In this document: positions 17,752 through 29,300 of the stretch, piece by piece | How the letters are laid out: each line of letters starts with the position of its first letter | How positions within the stretch are numbered: the stretch's first letter is position 1 | Notes under the pieces: generated by a model | What the model was told of the DNA's origin: nothing | The model's input: the letters and a program-made list of their open reading frames with translations, nothing else | Database searches by the model: none | Made by a program: the position numbers and the translations under genes | Assembly: GCF_903819335.1 (NCBI RefSeq) | Contig: NZ_CAIJDE010000017.1 | Location: 124,001-188,000 of the forward strand | Direction of reading: 5' to 3' | DNA: 64,000 bases | DNA from: Flavobacterium panici | GTDB taxonomy: Bacteria; Bacteroidota; Bacteroidia; Flavobacteriales; Flavobacteriaceae

Positions 17752-20700
17752 TTAGAAAATGATCTTTTTTGTCTTTGAAAAATCATCTTCTAAAATTACT
17801 TTCACTAACATGATTTGATGAACAATTCTTAAATTTGATATTACTAATTCAAACTCGTTTAGTTTTCTTTTTTCGAAAAGTAATTTTCCATTAATATCAT
17901 AGAGCTGAACATTTTTTAGTTTTTGATTTTTCGATCTTATATTGATTATTTTATCTTTTGACGAAACCAAAATTTCATTTTTAGTATTCTGAAAATCATC
18001 AACACTTAAATTTTTATTAGTAAAATGAAGGATGAATCTATCTGTAAAAACTCCTATTTCACTATGAAAGGTGTAATCTTTTAGGGTTAGATTGGAAATA
18101 CTATTCATTAGCTTGTCTTCTAAATAAATTTCCTGCTCTGACAAATTACCATCAGAATGATCTATCGCTATTGTAAAACTATCGGCGATTACCGTTTTAT
18201 ATCCTAAATTAATTTCATCAGAATCCTGAAAAGGTAAAGCTCGTCCCTGAATTACTAATTTTTTGCTTTCACTAATACTATAAAAGTCTACAAATTGGTT
18301 TCCATTTAAGGTTTCTGCATCATAATTTAGATCATAAGAATTTGTTGCACCTGGCAGGTATCCAATTAAAATTTGTTTAAAAGCACCATTATCATTTTGA
18401 AGATTCAGCCATAATCTATTTTTAGCTGCTTCTTTCTTAGTCTCTGTTTGTCTTTTTACAGGTTTAAAAAACTTATTATTTGTTCCGGAAATTCGCATGC
18501 TATTATTGAATTCCAAAAGTCCTAACTGATTACTTTTAACAAAAAATCCTTGACCGGAAGCAATTTTACCATCGGGAATTGTTTCATTCATACCTTTAGA
18601 AATTGCTTTTGTACCCACCCCGCCAACTAAATTATAAACGGCATAGTCATCTGATGTATATTCTAAATTTGTTATTTGTGTATTATGTGTCCAGAAATAA
18701 AGCGCGCCTTTGATTTTAAATTCGTTTTTACTCAAAAAAATATTCCCATCAATAGCAGATGGATATGGATTTCCAATTAAGTAAAACCTATTGTTTTCTT
18801 GTAAATCAACTTCAACCTTTCCATTATTTGGAACACCTGCAAAAACTCCTTCATATATAGATCGTTCAAACTGAGAAAATTCCTGAGGAGATCTTATTAT
18901 ATATCCTTTTCCTAAAGTCATATAACTGGATGGTTCTTCAATTTTCCAGCCTGGCAATGCAGAATTGTACGACTGATATTTATCAAATAATGTGTGAGGT
19001 GAAAGATCAATTAGTTTTTGATTATTGACTGGAGAAGACCAATAGGTATAATCAAATTTTAAAACAGGATTTGTTTTTCTTTTCATCTGCATAATTCCAG
19101 AATTTACCATATCATCATCTGATTGGTATAAACTGGCTGAATCTTCTAAAGCTAATGTTCCTAAACCGGAATATGAAAATTCAATTCCTAAAGTATTTCC
19201 ACTTAAAAGTGTAACTTTTTTTCCTGCTTCAATGCTGCAGCTGCAAACATTCGATGAATTTAAAATCGGAAAATCTTCTTTAAAAAAGATTTCTTTTCCT
19301 CCAGACGGATAGCCATTTGACCATGAACGACCATCCCAAATTGTTGATTCGAGACAAAGTTTTAACCGACAAATTCTATGCTTGGAAAATCCTGAAACAG
19401 AATTAAAATTTCCTCCTATTAAAAGTCTAAAATCGGATGTAATACTTAATGCAAAAATTTTATTGTTTACTGATGCATTGAAGGTGTTATCAAAATCTCC
19501 TGTTTTTAGCAATCTTATTAATCTTAAAGAAGGGTAATTTTTATAAGTTCCTGAAAAGGTTCCGCCAACTAAAAGACGATCATCTGGCTGTACCAAAATT
19601 GCACGAATATCTCCTTTATTAAAACCTGTTCCGGAATCAAAACTGCTGTCTAAACTTCCGTTAGAATTTAGACGAAGAATTCGTTTTTGCGAACTTTTAT
19701 TATACATCAAAAAAGACCCGCCAACAACTATTTTTCCGTCTGATTGTAATGCAATTGCGTAAACATTTTTATCAAAACCTTCTCCAATATTAAAACTTGT
19801 ATCGATACTTCCATCTGTATTTAATCGAACCAAATGCTGATAGGACTGATCATTAAATTTTATAAATCTTCCTCCGATTAAAATTTTTCCGTCGGGCTGA
19901 ATTAGAATATCGTCTATTATAGCATCTGCGCCAAGACCTGTATTAAAAGTTGGATCTTGTGAACCATTGGGCAGTAACCTTACAATCCTAATTATTGAAA
20001 GATCGCCATTGTAGCGTGTAAAGTTTCCTGCAACAATAATTTTATTATCGGACTGTAAGGCCATAGCATAAATTTGGCTATTGAATCCTGAACCCATATT
20101 GAAGGAATTATCAATTGATCCGTCTTGAAAAATTCTAACAATTCTATTATAAAGCTGATCATTATATTTGGTGAAATTTCCACCCAAAATAATTTTACCG
20201 TCTGCTTGAAGAATAGCTGTTTTTATTAAGTTATTTGCTCCGGTTTGGCCAGTATTAAAATCGGGGTCAAATGATCCGTCTTCTAAAAGTCTTGCAATTC
20301 TAAAAGCAGGATTATTATTGAACTTCGTAAAGTTCCCAAGTACTATTGTTTTTTGATTTTCTAATGGAATGATTTTTAAAACAGAATTATCAAAACCAAT
20401 TCCAGAAGCCAAATAACCGGTATCTTGCTCCCCTTCGAAATTCACTTTTGCCAGTCTTCCCTGATTTTGTCCATCGAAAACAGAAAATGTTCCTCCAATA
20501 AACCACGATCCTTCTGAGTCATTTGCGAGTGTCCAAACAGTAGATGCCGGCCCCGTACCCATATCAAAATCAGGTTTTATTGTTCCGTCTGAATTTAAGA
20601 AAGCCACATGATTAACAGTTACTCCATCATAGCGACCGGTAAAAGATCCGCCAGCCATGATATTTCCTTCACTATCAATTTTGATAACTTGAACAACATT

Positions 20701-21594
20701 ATTAAAACCTGATCCAAGAAAACTGAAATCACGGGAGCCATCTGGATTAAGACGCACAATTCTATTGGCAGTAATTCCATTATATGATGTAAAACTTCCT
20801 CCTAAAAGTATCTTACCATCGGGTTGAACTTCAATAGTATTTACATTATCATCAAAACCAGTCCCGATATTAAAATCTTTATCTATACTTCCATCAGAAT
20901 TTAGCCTGATTATTCCATTAGAGTCAAAATCATTAAAAGAGGTAAAATTGCCCACAACTAAAATCTTCCCATTAGTCAAAACGTGAACATTTGAAATGAG
21001 TAAAGCAGAACCTATACCTATTTTAAATGAAGTGTCTATTAAGCCGTTTGGCAGTAATCGTGCAATTCTGTTTACGGCTGTATTACCATATTTTGTAAAA
21101 GTCCCAGCAATTATAATTTTCCCATCTGACTGCAAATCTATATCATGAACAATTCCTGCTCCTGAACTAGCTGCAACGACTGTGTTAAAAGATTCATCAT
21201 AAGACCCATCATTGTTTAGGCGAACGAGCCTTCCCGCATTTTTTCCATTATAAGTTGAAAAATTTCCTCCAACTAATATTTTACCATCGGGCTGAACATT
21301 TGAAGAATAAACTTTACCATTAAAGCTAGTTCCTGTATCAAAACTTTCGTCTATTGTTCCGTCCGGTTTTAAACGAGTTAAGTATGAAGATGGAATTCCG
21401 TGCAGACTTGTATATTCACCTCCAACAATCAGGTTATTATCTGGCTGCAAAAAAAGAGTTCGGACAGTCGCGTTAAATCCATCTCCTTTAGATCCGTCAT
21501 CGATTGTATTAAAAGTGTTATCAACTTTTCCCTGTTGGGCAATAAGAGTGTTTGTGAAAGGCAGAAAAATGAGGAACAGGATGTATTTTATCAA
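17752..21594 (-). CDS. Secreted delta-60 repeat (beta-propeller-like) protein with shared C-terminal module
   Basis: The 1280-residue protein has a signal peptide (MIKYILFLIFLPFTNTLIAQ). About 13 tandem delta-60 units follow (about 25-745), each with a VGGNFTxYNG-type strand and an (I/V)RLxxDGSxDxSFNxG strand; these are thought to fold as beta-propellers. From about 750 (STIWDGRSWSNG) it carries the C-terminal module shared with four other proteins here, the most diverged copy, ending in a T9SS-type signal (VSSKDKIINIRSKNQ to ILEDDFSKTKKIIF). It is expected outside the cell. Function is unknown; delta-60 proteins are often surface or binding proteins. It lies head-to-tail with its paralogues but has separate regulation. 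Confidence 0.88.
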   Translation of the reverse strand: MIKYILFLIFLPFTNTLIAQQGKVDNTFNTIDDGSKGDGFNATVRTLFLQPDNNLIVGGEYTSLHGIPSSYLTRLKPDGTIDESFDTGTSFNGKVYSSNVQPDGKILVGGNFSTYNGKNAGRLVRLNNDGSYDESFNTVVAASSGAGIVHDIDLQSDGKIIIAGTFTKYGNTAVNRIARLLPNGLIDTSFKIGIGSALLISNVHVLTNGKILVVGNFTSFNDFDSNGIIRLNSDGSIDKDFNIGTGFDDNVNTIEVQPDGKILLGGSFTSYNGITANRIVRLNPDGSRDFSFLGSGFNNVVQVIKIDSEGNIMAGGSFTGRYDGVTVNHVAFLNSDGTIKPDFDMGTGPASTVWTLANDSEGSWFIGGTFSVFDGQNQGRLAKVNFEGEQDTGYLASGIGFDNSVLKIIPLENQKTIVLGNFTKFNNNPAFRIARLLEDGSFDPDFNTGQTGANNLIKTAILQADGKIILGGNFTKYNDQLYNRIVRIFQDGSIDNSFNMGSGFNSQIYAMALQSDNKIIVAGNFTRYNGDLSIIRIVRLLPNGSQDPTFNTGLGADAIIDDILIQPDGKILIGGRFIKFNDQSYQHLVRLNTDGSIDTSFNIGEGFDKNVYAIALQSDGKIVVGGSFLMYNKSSQKRILRLNSNGSLDSSFDSGTGFNKGDIRAILVQPDDRLLVGGTFSGTYKNYPSLRLIRLLKTGDFDNTFNASVNNKIFALSITSDFRLLIGGNFNSVSGFSKHRICRLKLCLESTIWDGRSWSNGYPSGGKEIFFKEDFPILNSSNVCSCSIEAGKKVTLLSGNTLGIEFSYSGLGTLALEDSASLYQSDDDMVNSGIMQMKRKTNPVLKFDYTYWSSPVNNQKLIDLSPHTLFDKYQSYNSALPGWKIEEPSSYMTLGKGYIIRSPQEFSQFERSIYEGVFAGVPNNGKVEVDLQENNRFYLIGNPYPSAIDGNIFLSKNEFKIKGALYFWTHNTQITNLEYTSDDYAVYNLVGGVGTKAISKGMNETIPDGKIASGQGFFVKSNQLGLLEFNNSMRISGTNNKFFKPVKRQTETKKEAAKNRLWLNLQNDNGAFKQILIGYLPGATNSYDLNYDAETLNGNQFVDFYSISESKKLVIQGRALPFQDSDEINLGYKTVIADSFTIAIDHSDGNLSEQEIYLEDKLMNSISNLTLKDYTFHSEIGVFTDRFILHFTNKNLSVDDFQNTKNEILVSSKDKIINIRSKNQKLKNVQLYDINGKLLFEKRKLNEFELVISNLRIVHQIMLVKVILEDDFSKTKKIIF

Positions 21595-21703
21595 AGTCGT
21601 AAAATAGTAAATTAATATTTGTAAGAATTAACCGAAATTAATTTACTTTGAAAAATAATACAATACCCACTTTTGGTGATTTTTTATTTATTTTTAAAAA
21701 CAA

Positions 21704-21735
21704 AAAAACCATTCCGTTTTGTCGGAATGGTTTTT
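21704..21735 (-). terminator. Terminator of the DUF11 protein gene
   Basis: A perfect 13-bp stem (AAAAACCATTCCG/CGGAATGGTTTTT) is followed by T residues on the minus strand. Nearly the same hairpin core (CCATTCCG) follows the paralogue ending at 36852, so the terminator was duplicated with the module. Confidence 0.85.
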
Positions 21736-21753
21736 ATTAGAAGAAGTTTTTTA

Positions 21754-23145
21754 TCATTTAAAGATAATCTTTCTTGTTACTTCTGCTTTGTTTTCAAGTG
21801 TTACTTTTACCAGTAAAACCTGTTCAGCAGCATGTAGATTTAAGATTGACAATTCTGTCGTTCCAACTTTCTTTTTATTGTATAAAAGTTTGCCGGTGAT
21901 ATCAAAAACTGAAACCTCTTTAATGTTTTCTTTTGAAGAAGTTACTTTAATTACTTTATCTTTTACAGAAACCAAAAGTCCGTCTTTTACATTTTCGAAA
22001 TCTCCGGTTCCTAATGTTTTGTTAGTATAACGAAGCGTGAAACGATCTGTAAATGTTCCTATATCGGTAGTAAATTTATAGTTTCCAGCTTTTAGGTTAT
22101 AAATTGTACCTGTTTTTTTATCTTCAAGATAAATTGCCTGATCATTCAACAATCCATCCGTATGATCTATTGCAATTGTAAATTCTCCTGCAACAGCAGT
22201 TCTGTATCCAAGCGGAATTAAATCTGTATCCTCAAAAGGAAGTCCACGCCCTTGAATAGTTAGTTTTTTAGCATCATTTAAACTGTAAAAGTCTAAATTG
22301 ACACTTCCGTTGAGTGTTGCCGCATCATAATTTTGATCCCAGCTGTTTGTTGCTCCTTCAATGTAACCAATTAGTACCTGCTTATACAATCCTGTAGCAT
22401 TTGAGATATTAAGCCATAAACGGTTTTTTTCAAGATTGGTTTGAACGGTTTTAAAGAACTGACTGTTATTGCCTGCAATTCGCATACTGTTTGTAAAAAC
22501 AACATTATTTCCTGTACTGGCTTTGAAGAAAAACCCCTGAGCTGCTGCAATTTTCCCACTTGCAGGCGGACCATTTGAAGTTCCTGTGCTTCCTGATAAG
22601 GTATATACCGAATAATCATCCGGGTCATAGTTGTAAGTTGCATTTCCATTGGTGTTTTCGTCAGGCTGGTTACTGTGTGTCCAGAAATACAATGCTCCAA
22701 CACCAGCGTCATTAATCAATCTATCGGCATCTATTGCTGATGGGTATGGGTTTCCAATTAAATTCCATTTTGTAGCGACTGGAGTAACCGTAATATTTCC
22801 ATTGTTTGGAACTCCTGTAAATGAGGCCTGAAAAACAGCTGGACTTACATTACCTTGTGGTCCTCTTATGATATAACCCTGCCCTGGTGTCATGACCAAA
22901 GTTCCGTTATAACTAGTTACCCATCCACTTGATGGATTAAAGCTTTGGTATTTATCTGCCAATGTTGTTGGCGATAAATCATGAAGCGTCATTCCGGGTG
23001 TTGCCGTAACCGGTATTGACCAGTATACATAATCATAACGATTTACAGGCGTAGTGCTTCTTAAATAAGTAATGTTTCCAGTATTAACTGCATTAGTAGT
23101 TTGAACCAAACTTGCATTATTATCAAAGGTTAATGAACCGCCTGA
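21754..23145 (-). repeat. Near-identical 3' module, copy 1
   Basis: This 1.4-kb segment encodes NNASLVQT to the C-terminus and is nearly the same as 24963-26340 (same strand) and 35478-36852 (opposite strand). Differences are mostly synonymous. Confidence 0.8.
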
Positions 23146-24807
23146 ATTAACATTTAAAGAGTTAGTAATTGTTAAAGTCCTTCCAGATGGAACTGTCATG
23201 TTAACACCACTATTTATGGTACAAGAACAAGCAGTTAAATCTGCTGAAATTGCAAACGCTCCAGAAAAAACAGCTCTTTTTGTTGCAGTTGGAGTTCCGT
23301 TAGACCAAGCTGTTCCATTCCATGTTGTCGAAGATTGATCTGTAATTGTTGCTCCTAAACTCGATGGTGACTTACAGCCTCTGGTATTATCTGTTACTCT
23401 AAATGTATAAGTATTGGCAGCTAATAAGGGGATTGTTGTACTAGTTCCTGAACCTGTATATGTAGCAGATCCCGGGCTTCTTTCTATAGTCCAAGTTCCA
23501 GTTGCTGGTAAGTTATTTAAAATAACACTTCCTAAAGCAGCGCATGAAACATCGCTTATTGTGCCAATGGTTGGTGGTGGCAGTAAATCTATGGATGTTG
23601 AAATATTATCTGTATAGGTATGTCCCGAAATATCTTCAACGACATTTAACGATGGATCAGTTCCGGTAACTTTTGCAGAATTAACAACTCTTCCAGTAAG
23701 TACATCATTACTAGTAATCGTATAAGTTCCGGTTAATGTAGCAGTTGCTCCGGCGGCTAAACTAGCAATTGGGTTCCCTGTTATAGTGACTCCTGGCATT
23801 GGATCAGTTACACGAACATCTGTAATAGGAACTTCTCCTGTATTTTTTACATTAAAAGTATAATTAATAACATCTCCAGCTTTCCCGCATGATGGCATCG
23901 AAGCTGTTTTTATAAGACTTAATTCAGCAATTTTTAATGAATTTGTATTAAAAGCAATAAAAGCACAATCTGAACTGCCTGAAAAAGTTACTACAAAACG
24001 GTCAACCTGAGCAGCGTTTGCAGATGTTATTCCAAATTGACTGGTTTCGATTGCAAGCATTCTAATGTCTCTTGTTGATGCGGCAGCAAATCCGAGAGTT
24101 CCATCCATTTTAAATAAATCAAGACTATACGTACCAATCGCAGTTACAGCATCAAACTTTATAGATAATTCAGTTCCTACGGTATTTCCTAATGCATCGA
24201 TAAATTTAAAAGTATCTGGTGTTCCTCCTGGATCTGCAACCTGGGTTACAATTAAATCAGGAATTCCGTCACCAATACCTGAAAGATTCAGGTTATTGGT
24301 ACCTACTTTAAATTCAGCTGTTCCGGCTTTTATATTAGCAACACCTGTACCAATTGAAAGTCCGCTTGCTCCATCAGTTAATCTTGATGCAAGTTCAGCT
24401 CCAGTAGCACTTGAACCAGCTAAAGCGGGTCTTAAAATTGCCGAACCCGCTGATTCGTCTATCATAGAACCTTGCAAAAAGTATGAGCTTGATGTTGAAC
24501 CAAGAGATTGAATTTTCAATGCTCTAAATTTTTGTGCATTATAAACTACAGAGTGCGAATCTAGAGTCGTATTACTTACTCCTGTTGAATAAGTAGTTCC
24601 ATTCCATGAGAATGCCAATAGGTTGTTTTCTCTGTCTGGACGATTACCAACTCCAGTAGTAGAATTTGAAGTCCAGTATCCGTTCCAATCAGTGTGGATT
24701 CTTGAAACAGCTGTTAGCTGCGCTGACATTTTTAAAGAAACCAATAAAAATATAAACAGTATCTTTTTAAATAAAGAACGGGTAAACAAAAGTAATTTTT
24801 GGGGCAT
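21754..24807 (-). CDS. Secreted DUF11-containing protein with shared C-terminal module
   Basis: The 1017-residue protein starts MPQKLLLFTRSLFKK with a signal peptide ending KMSAQ. Residues about 30-285 form an unrecognised beta-rich domain (WNGYWTSNSTTGVGNRPDRE). A DUF11-type repeat follows at about 292-400 (INYTFNVKNTGEVPITDV; GTYTITSNDVLTGRVVNSA). From about 490 (TTWNGTAWSNGTP) it holds the shared C-terminal module with GNPYPSAI, YFWTHSNQPD, NYDPDDYSVY and the closing T9SS-type signal VFDITGKLLYNKKKV to VTRKIIFK. The last 1.4 kb of DNA is close to identical to the genes at 24963 and 31798. It is probably surface-exposed; function unknown. Confidence 0.88.
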   Translation of the reverse strand: MPQKLLLFTRSLFKKILFIFLLVSLKMSAQLTAVSRIHTDWNGYWTSNSTTGVGNRPDRENNLLAFSWNGTTYSTGVSNTTLDSHSVVYNAQKFRALKIQSLGSTSSSYFLQGSMIDESAGSAILRPALAGSSATGAELASRLTDGASGLSIGTGVANIKAGTAEFKVGTNNLNLSGIGDGIPDLIVTQVADPGGTPDTFKFIDALGNTVGTELSIKFDAVTAIGTYSLDLFKMDGTLGFAAASTRDIRMLAIETSQFGITSANAAQVDRFVVTFSGSSDCAFIAFNTNSLKIAELSLIKTASMPSCGKAGDVINYTFNVKNTGEVPITDVRVTDPMPGVTITGNPIASLAAGATATLTGTYTITSNDVLTGRVVNSAKVTGTDPSLNVVEDISGHTYTDNISTSIDLLPPPTIGTISDVSCAALGSVILNNLPATGTWTIERSPGSATYTGSGTSTTIPLLAANTYTFRVTDNTRGCKSPSSLGATITDQSSTTWNGTAWSNGTPTATKRAVFSGAFAISADLTACSCTINSGVNMTVPSGRTLTITNSLNVNSGGSLTFDNNASLVQTTNAVNTGNITYLRSTTPVNRYDYVYWSIPVTATPGMTLHDLSPTTLADKYQSFNPSSGWVTSYNGTLVMTPGQGYIIRGPQGNVSPAVFQASFTGVPNNGNITVTPVATKWNLIGNPYPSAIDADRLINDAGVGALYFWTHSNQPDENTNGNATYNYDPDDYSVYTLSGSTGTSNGPPASGKIAAAQGFFFKASTGNNVVFTNSMRIAGNNSQFFKTVQTNLEKNRLWLNISNATGLYKQVLIGYIEGATNSWDQNYDAATLNGSVNLDFYSLNDAKKLTIQGRGLPFEDTDLIPLGYRTAVAGEFTIAIDHTDGLLNDQAIYLEDKKTGTIYNLKAGNYKFTTDIGTFTDRFTLRYTNKTLGTGDFENVKDGLLVSVKDKVIKVTSSKENIKEVSVFDITGKLLYNKKKVGTTELSILNLHAAEQVLLVKVTLENKAEVTRKIIFK

Positions 24808-24913
24808 ACAATTTGTATTTGGTTTGATTCGGTTATTAATAATGATTTAATTCTTAAAAAAATTTAAACTTATTTTTACTTTACTCTTTTTATTTAGTAC
24901 GTTCATTACATGG

Positions 24914-24945
24914 AAAAATCCGGCAGCTTTCACTGTCGGATTTTT
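24914..24945 (-). terminator. Terminator of the 1858-residue protein gene
   Basis: The stem AAAAATCCGGCAG/CTGTCGGATTTTT (one G-T pair) lies 17 bases after the stop codon, with flanking A/T-runs that allow use in either direction. Confidence 0.8.
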
Positions 24946-24962
24946 TTTATATTTTATTTTAA

Positions 24963-26340
24963 TTATTTGAAAATGATTTTCCTTGTTGTTGCAGAGTCAT
25001 TTTCAAGAATAACTTTTACTAATAAAACCTGATTGGCAGACTGCAGATTCGAAATCGATAATTCTGTCGTTCCTATTTTATTTTTACTATATAAAAGCTT
25101 TCCTGTAATATCATATATATTTACTTCTTTAATGTTTTCTTTTGAAGAAGTGACTTTGATTGCTTTATCTTTTACAGAAACCAAAAGTCCGTCTTTTACA
25201 TTTTCGAAATCACCTGTTCCTAATGTTTTATTCGTGTAACGAAGTACAAAACGATCTGTAAATGTTCCTATCTCAGTAGTAAATTTATAGTTACCGGTTT
25301 TTAGGTCGTGTACTTTACTGGTTACTTTGTCTTCCAGATAAACTGCCTGATCATTTAGTAATCCATCTGTATGGTCAATTGCAATGGTAAATTCTCCCGC
25401 AACTGAGGTTTTATATCCAAGAGGAACTAAATCTGTATCTTCAAAAGGAAGTCCACGTCCCTGAATCGTTAGTTTCTTGGCGTCATTTAAACTATAAAAG
25501 TCTAAATATGCACTTCCGTTAAGTGTAGCTGCATCATAATTCTGATCCCAGCTATTTGTTGCTCCTTCAATGTAACCTATCAGGGCTTGTTTAAATAATC
25601 CTGTTGTAGTTGACATATTCAGCCATACACGGTTTCTCTCTATATCGGCAGCTGTTTTAAAGAACTGGCTGTTTTCACCTGGTATTCTCATACTGTTTGT
25701 AAAAACTACATCACTTCCCGTACTTGCTTTGAAGAAAAATCCCTGACCTGCTGCAATTTTTCCACTTGCTGCCGGGCCATTAGAAGTTCCTGTACTTCCT
25801 GATAAGGTATATACCGAATAATCATCCGGATCATAATTGTAAGTTGCATTTCCATCAGTATCTTTATCTGGCTGGTTGCTGTGCGTCCAGAAATACAATG
25901 CTCCAGTTCCTGCGTCGGTTATTAATTTATTTGCACTAATTGCTGACGGATATGGATTTCCGATTAAATGCCACTTTGTAGCTACAGGTGTAATGGTAAA
26001 ATCTCCATTATTTGGAACTCCCGTAAAAGAAGCTTGAAAAACAGCAGCGCTAACATTTTCCTGCGGTCCTCTTACAATATATCCTTGTCCAGGTGTCATA
26101 ACCTGAGTTCCGTTATAACTAATTACCCATCCACTTGATGGATTAAAACTTTGGTATTTATCTGCCAGAGTAGTTGGTGATAAATCATGAAGTGTCATAC
26201 CTGGTGTTGCTGTAACCGGTATTGACCAGTATACATAATCGTAACGGTTTATAGGAGTTGTGCTTCTTTTATAAGTAATGTTTCCTGTGTTAACAACATT
26301 TGCAGTCTGAACTAAACTTGCATTGTTATCAAAGGTTAAA
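24963..26340 (-). repeat. Near-identical 3' module, copy 2
   Basis: It is nearly the same in DNA as 35478-36852 on the other strand. For example, 25123-25205 is an exact 83-base match to the complement of 36610-36692. It is also similar to copy 1 at 21754-23145. Confidence 0.85.
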
Positions 26341-29300
26341 GAACCGCCTGAATTAACGTTTAATGCGTTAGTAACTGTTAGAGTTCTGCCACTTTTTATT
26401 GTAACGTTTGCTCCGCTTGCAATTTTACATGAACATCCATTAATATCTTTGTCTAAGCTATAATTGGCATCAAATTCTAATATATCATTTAACGTTGGAT
26501 CTGAGCCACTAGACCATGTCGTTCCATTCCATTTATTTGCTGATTGTATAGTTACGACTGAAGAATATACTGATCCACAATTACTTTGTATTGCAAAACT
26601 ATAATCACCAGGAACTAATCCTGAAACCGTCATTGTTCCCGTTCCTGAAATACTGTAAGTTCCATTTGTTGAATTTGGTCCATTAAAAAGTAACGTTCCG
26701 GAATTTGGCAAACCACTCAATGTAACACTTCCCGTTGGAACTAAACAAGTTGGTTTAACTATTGTTCCTGGTACTGGAGCAGTATAAGAAGTCTCGACTG
26801 TTGTTGTTGAAGAAGCCGGAGAGGCCGCTGAACATCCGTTAGAATTTCTATAATTAACTGTTACTGTTTTACTACCTGTCGTTAACCATCTTAATGTTAC
26901 TGTATTACTTCCTGTCCCGATTCCTCCTCCAGTAATAGTGTAATCACTTCCACTATTTCCAGATATTGTCCAGGTATAATTTGCCTGTCCGCCTTGTGTA
27001 GTATAAACTACGTTTGTTCCTGTACAGGTACTTGTTCCTGCCTGACTTGTAAAAGTAACTGTTGGTAAAGGATCAATATCAAAGCTAGTTTCGATAGCAG
27101 CAAAACCTTGTGGACAACCAGAAGTTTGTGCAACCGCTCTGTACGCTCTTTTTGCGTAAAGTAATTCCGTTGGCTGATACTCAATTAGATTTGCAGTACC
27201 AGCTATGGGAATCCAAGTTACATTGTTATCATCACTATATTCCCATCTTACTACTTTTTCAGGATAAGAATATGCTGCTCCCTGATTAGGGGCATCAGCA
27301 TTTGCCAAAGTCAATTTATTAGGCTGAGTTCCATAACAAATATGTCTACCTCCATGTGTACGTCCTCTGTCTGTTGTAATAACTGTTACTGCTACAGCAT
27401 TTGATATCACTGTAGAACCGCAACTTCCATTAACTTCTACAGTATAGTTTCCAACATTTGTAGTTGTTGGATTTGTTAAGGTTAATGTATTTGTTCCTTG
27501 TCCATTTACACCGCCGCCATTTGTAACAGCTGTTCCATCTTTTTTCCAAACATATGTTAATGTGCTTCCTACTGCTGTAACTGAAATTGTTTGTGTACCA
27601 CTTCCTGAACATGCAGCAGCAGGAGCAGTTGGTTGTACTGTTATTGCTGTTATGGCATTTACTGTAATTGTTCCTGTAGCATTAACCGCAGTTGCCCCGC
27701 AGCCATTAACCGGAATACTATATGAAAAAGTTCCTGATGCTGTTGGTGTGCCACTAATAGTAATCGTATTAGAAGCCCAAGATGCAGAAACTCCTGCTGG
27801 TAAACCATTTGCTCCGGCAACACCATTATTAGCTATTCCTGTTACACTTCCTGCAGTTGTATGTGTAACATTCGTTATCGCTGTATTGATACAAACATTT
27901 GGACTAGATGATGCTGCTCCAATGGCTTTATTTGCATTAACAGTAATTGTTCCCGTTGCATTTACTGTACCACATCCCCCATTTAATGGAATGCTATAAG
28001 TAAAATTACCTGATGCTGTTGGCGTACCACTAATAGTGATAGTATTGGTAGCCCAAGATGCAGAAACTCCTGCCGGTAAACCGTTTGCGCCTGCAACTCC
28101 ATTGTTAGCTATTCCTGTTGCGCCAGTTGTAGTATGTGTTATATTTGTTATTGATGTATTAATACAAGTAGTTGGACTTGATGATGCAGCAGTCACTGTA
28201 TTTATCCTAACGGTAATTGTTCCTGTAGCATTAACCGCAGTTGACCCGCAGCCATTAACTGGAATGCTGTATGAAAAAGTTCCTGATGCTGTTGGAGTAC
28301 CGCTAATAGTAATAGTATTAGAAGCCCAAGACGCAGAAACTCCTGCTGGCAGACCATTTGCTCCGGCAACACCATTGTTAGCTATTCCTGTTACACCTCC
28401 AGTAGTAGTATGTGTAAAAGCTGTTATTGCTGTATTGATACAAACATTTGGACTTGCTGAGGCAGCACCCACAGCTTTGTTTGCATTAACAGTAATTGTT
28501 CCCGTTGCATTTACTGTTCCACATCCGCCATTTAACGGAATGCTATATGAAAAAATTCCTGATGCTGTTGGAGTACCACTAATAGTAATAGTATTAGAAG
28601 CCCAAGATGCAGAAACTCCTGCTGGTAAACCATTTGCTCCTGCGACACCATTGTTAGCTATTCCTGTTGCGCCAGTAGTAGTATGAGTTACATTCGTAAT
28701 AGCCGTGTTGATACAAACATTTGGGCTTGATGAAGCAGCTGTTACTGTATTTGTTCTAACAATTATTGTTCCTGTAGTATTTGTAGCATTTCCACACCCT
28801 CCAGTCAGTGGAATATTATAGTTAAAAGTTCCAGCAGCGGTAGGAGTTCCGCTAATAGTGATTGTATTTGATGCAAATGATGCTGATACACCTGCTGGCA
28901 AACCATTTGCGCCAGATACTCCATTATTAGATATTCCTGTTGCGCCAGTAGTACTGTGTGTTATATTTGTTATTGCTGTGTTAATACATACATTTGGACT
29001 TGAAGAAGCACTCCCTACTGTATAAGAAGTAGATCCAATTGTAATTGTTGAAACTGTAGAATATGAAATATTAGTACAAGGTGAATTTCTAACAACAGCT
29101 CTGTAGTAAGTAGTTTGTGTTAAATTTTGTACATCAATTCCGTTATTTGTATTATTAATCGTTGTTGTATTGCTTACAAAATTATCTGTAGAGGATTCCC
29201 AACGAATAACTGAACCAATATATCCCGTTAAATTTAAGTATGCAATATAAGTATTTGGACACCCACTTGCAGACGGCAATGTACCTCCGTTGCTCGTTTG

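Noticed and set aside
28036..28686. 216-codon open frame on the plus strand over the repeats of the 1858-residue protein
   Set aside because: It is the antisense shadow of repeated Thr/Gly/Ala codons. Its Ala/Val/Pro-rich sequence repeats with the sense repeats and it has no start context.
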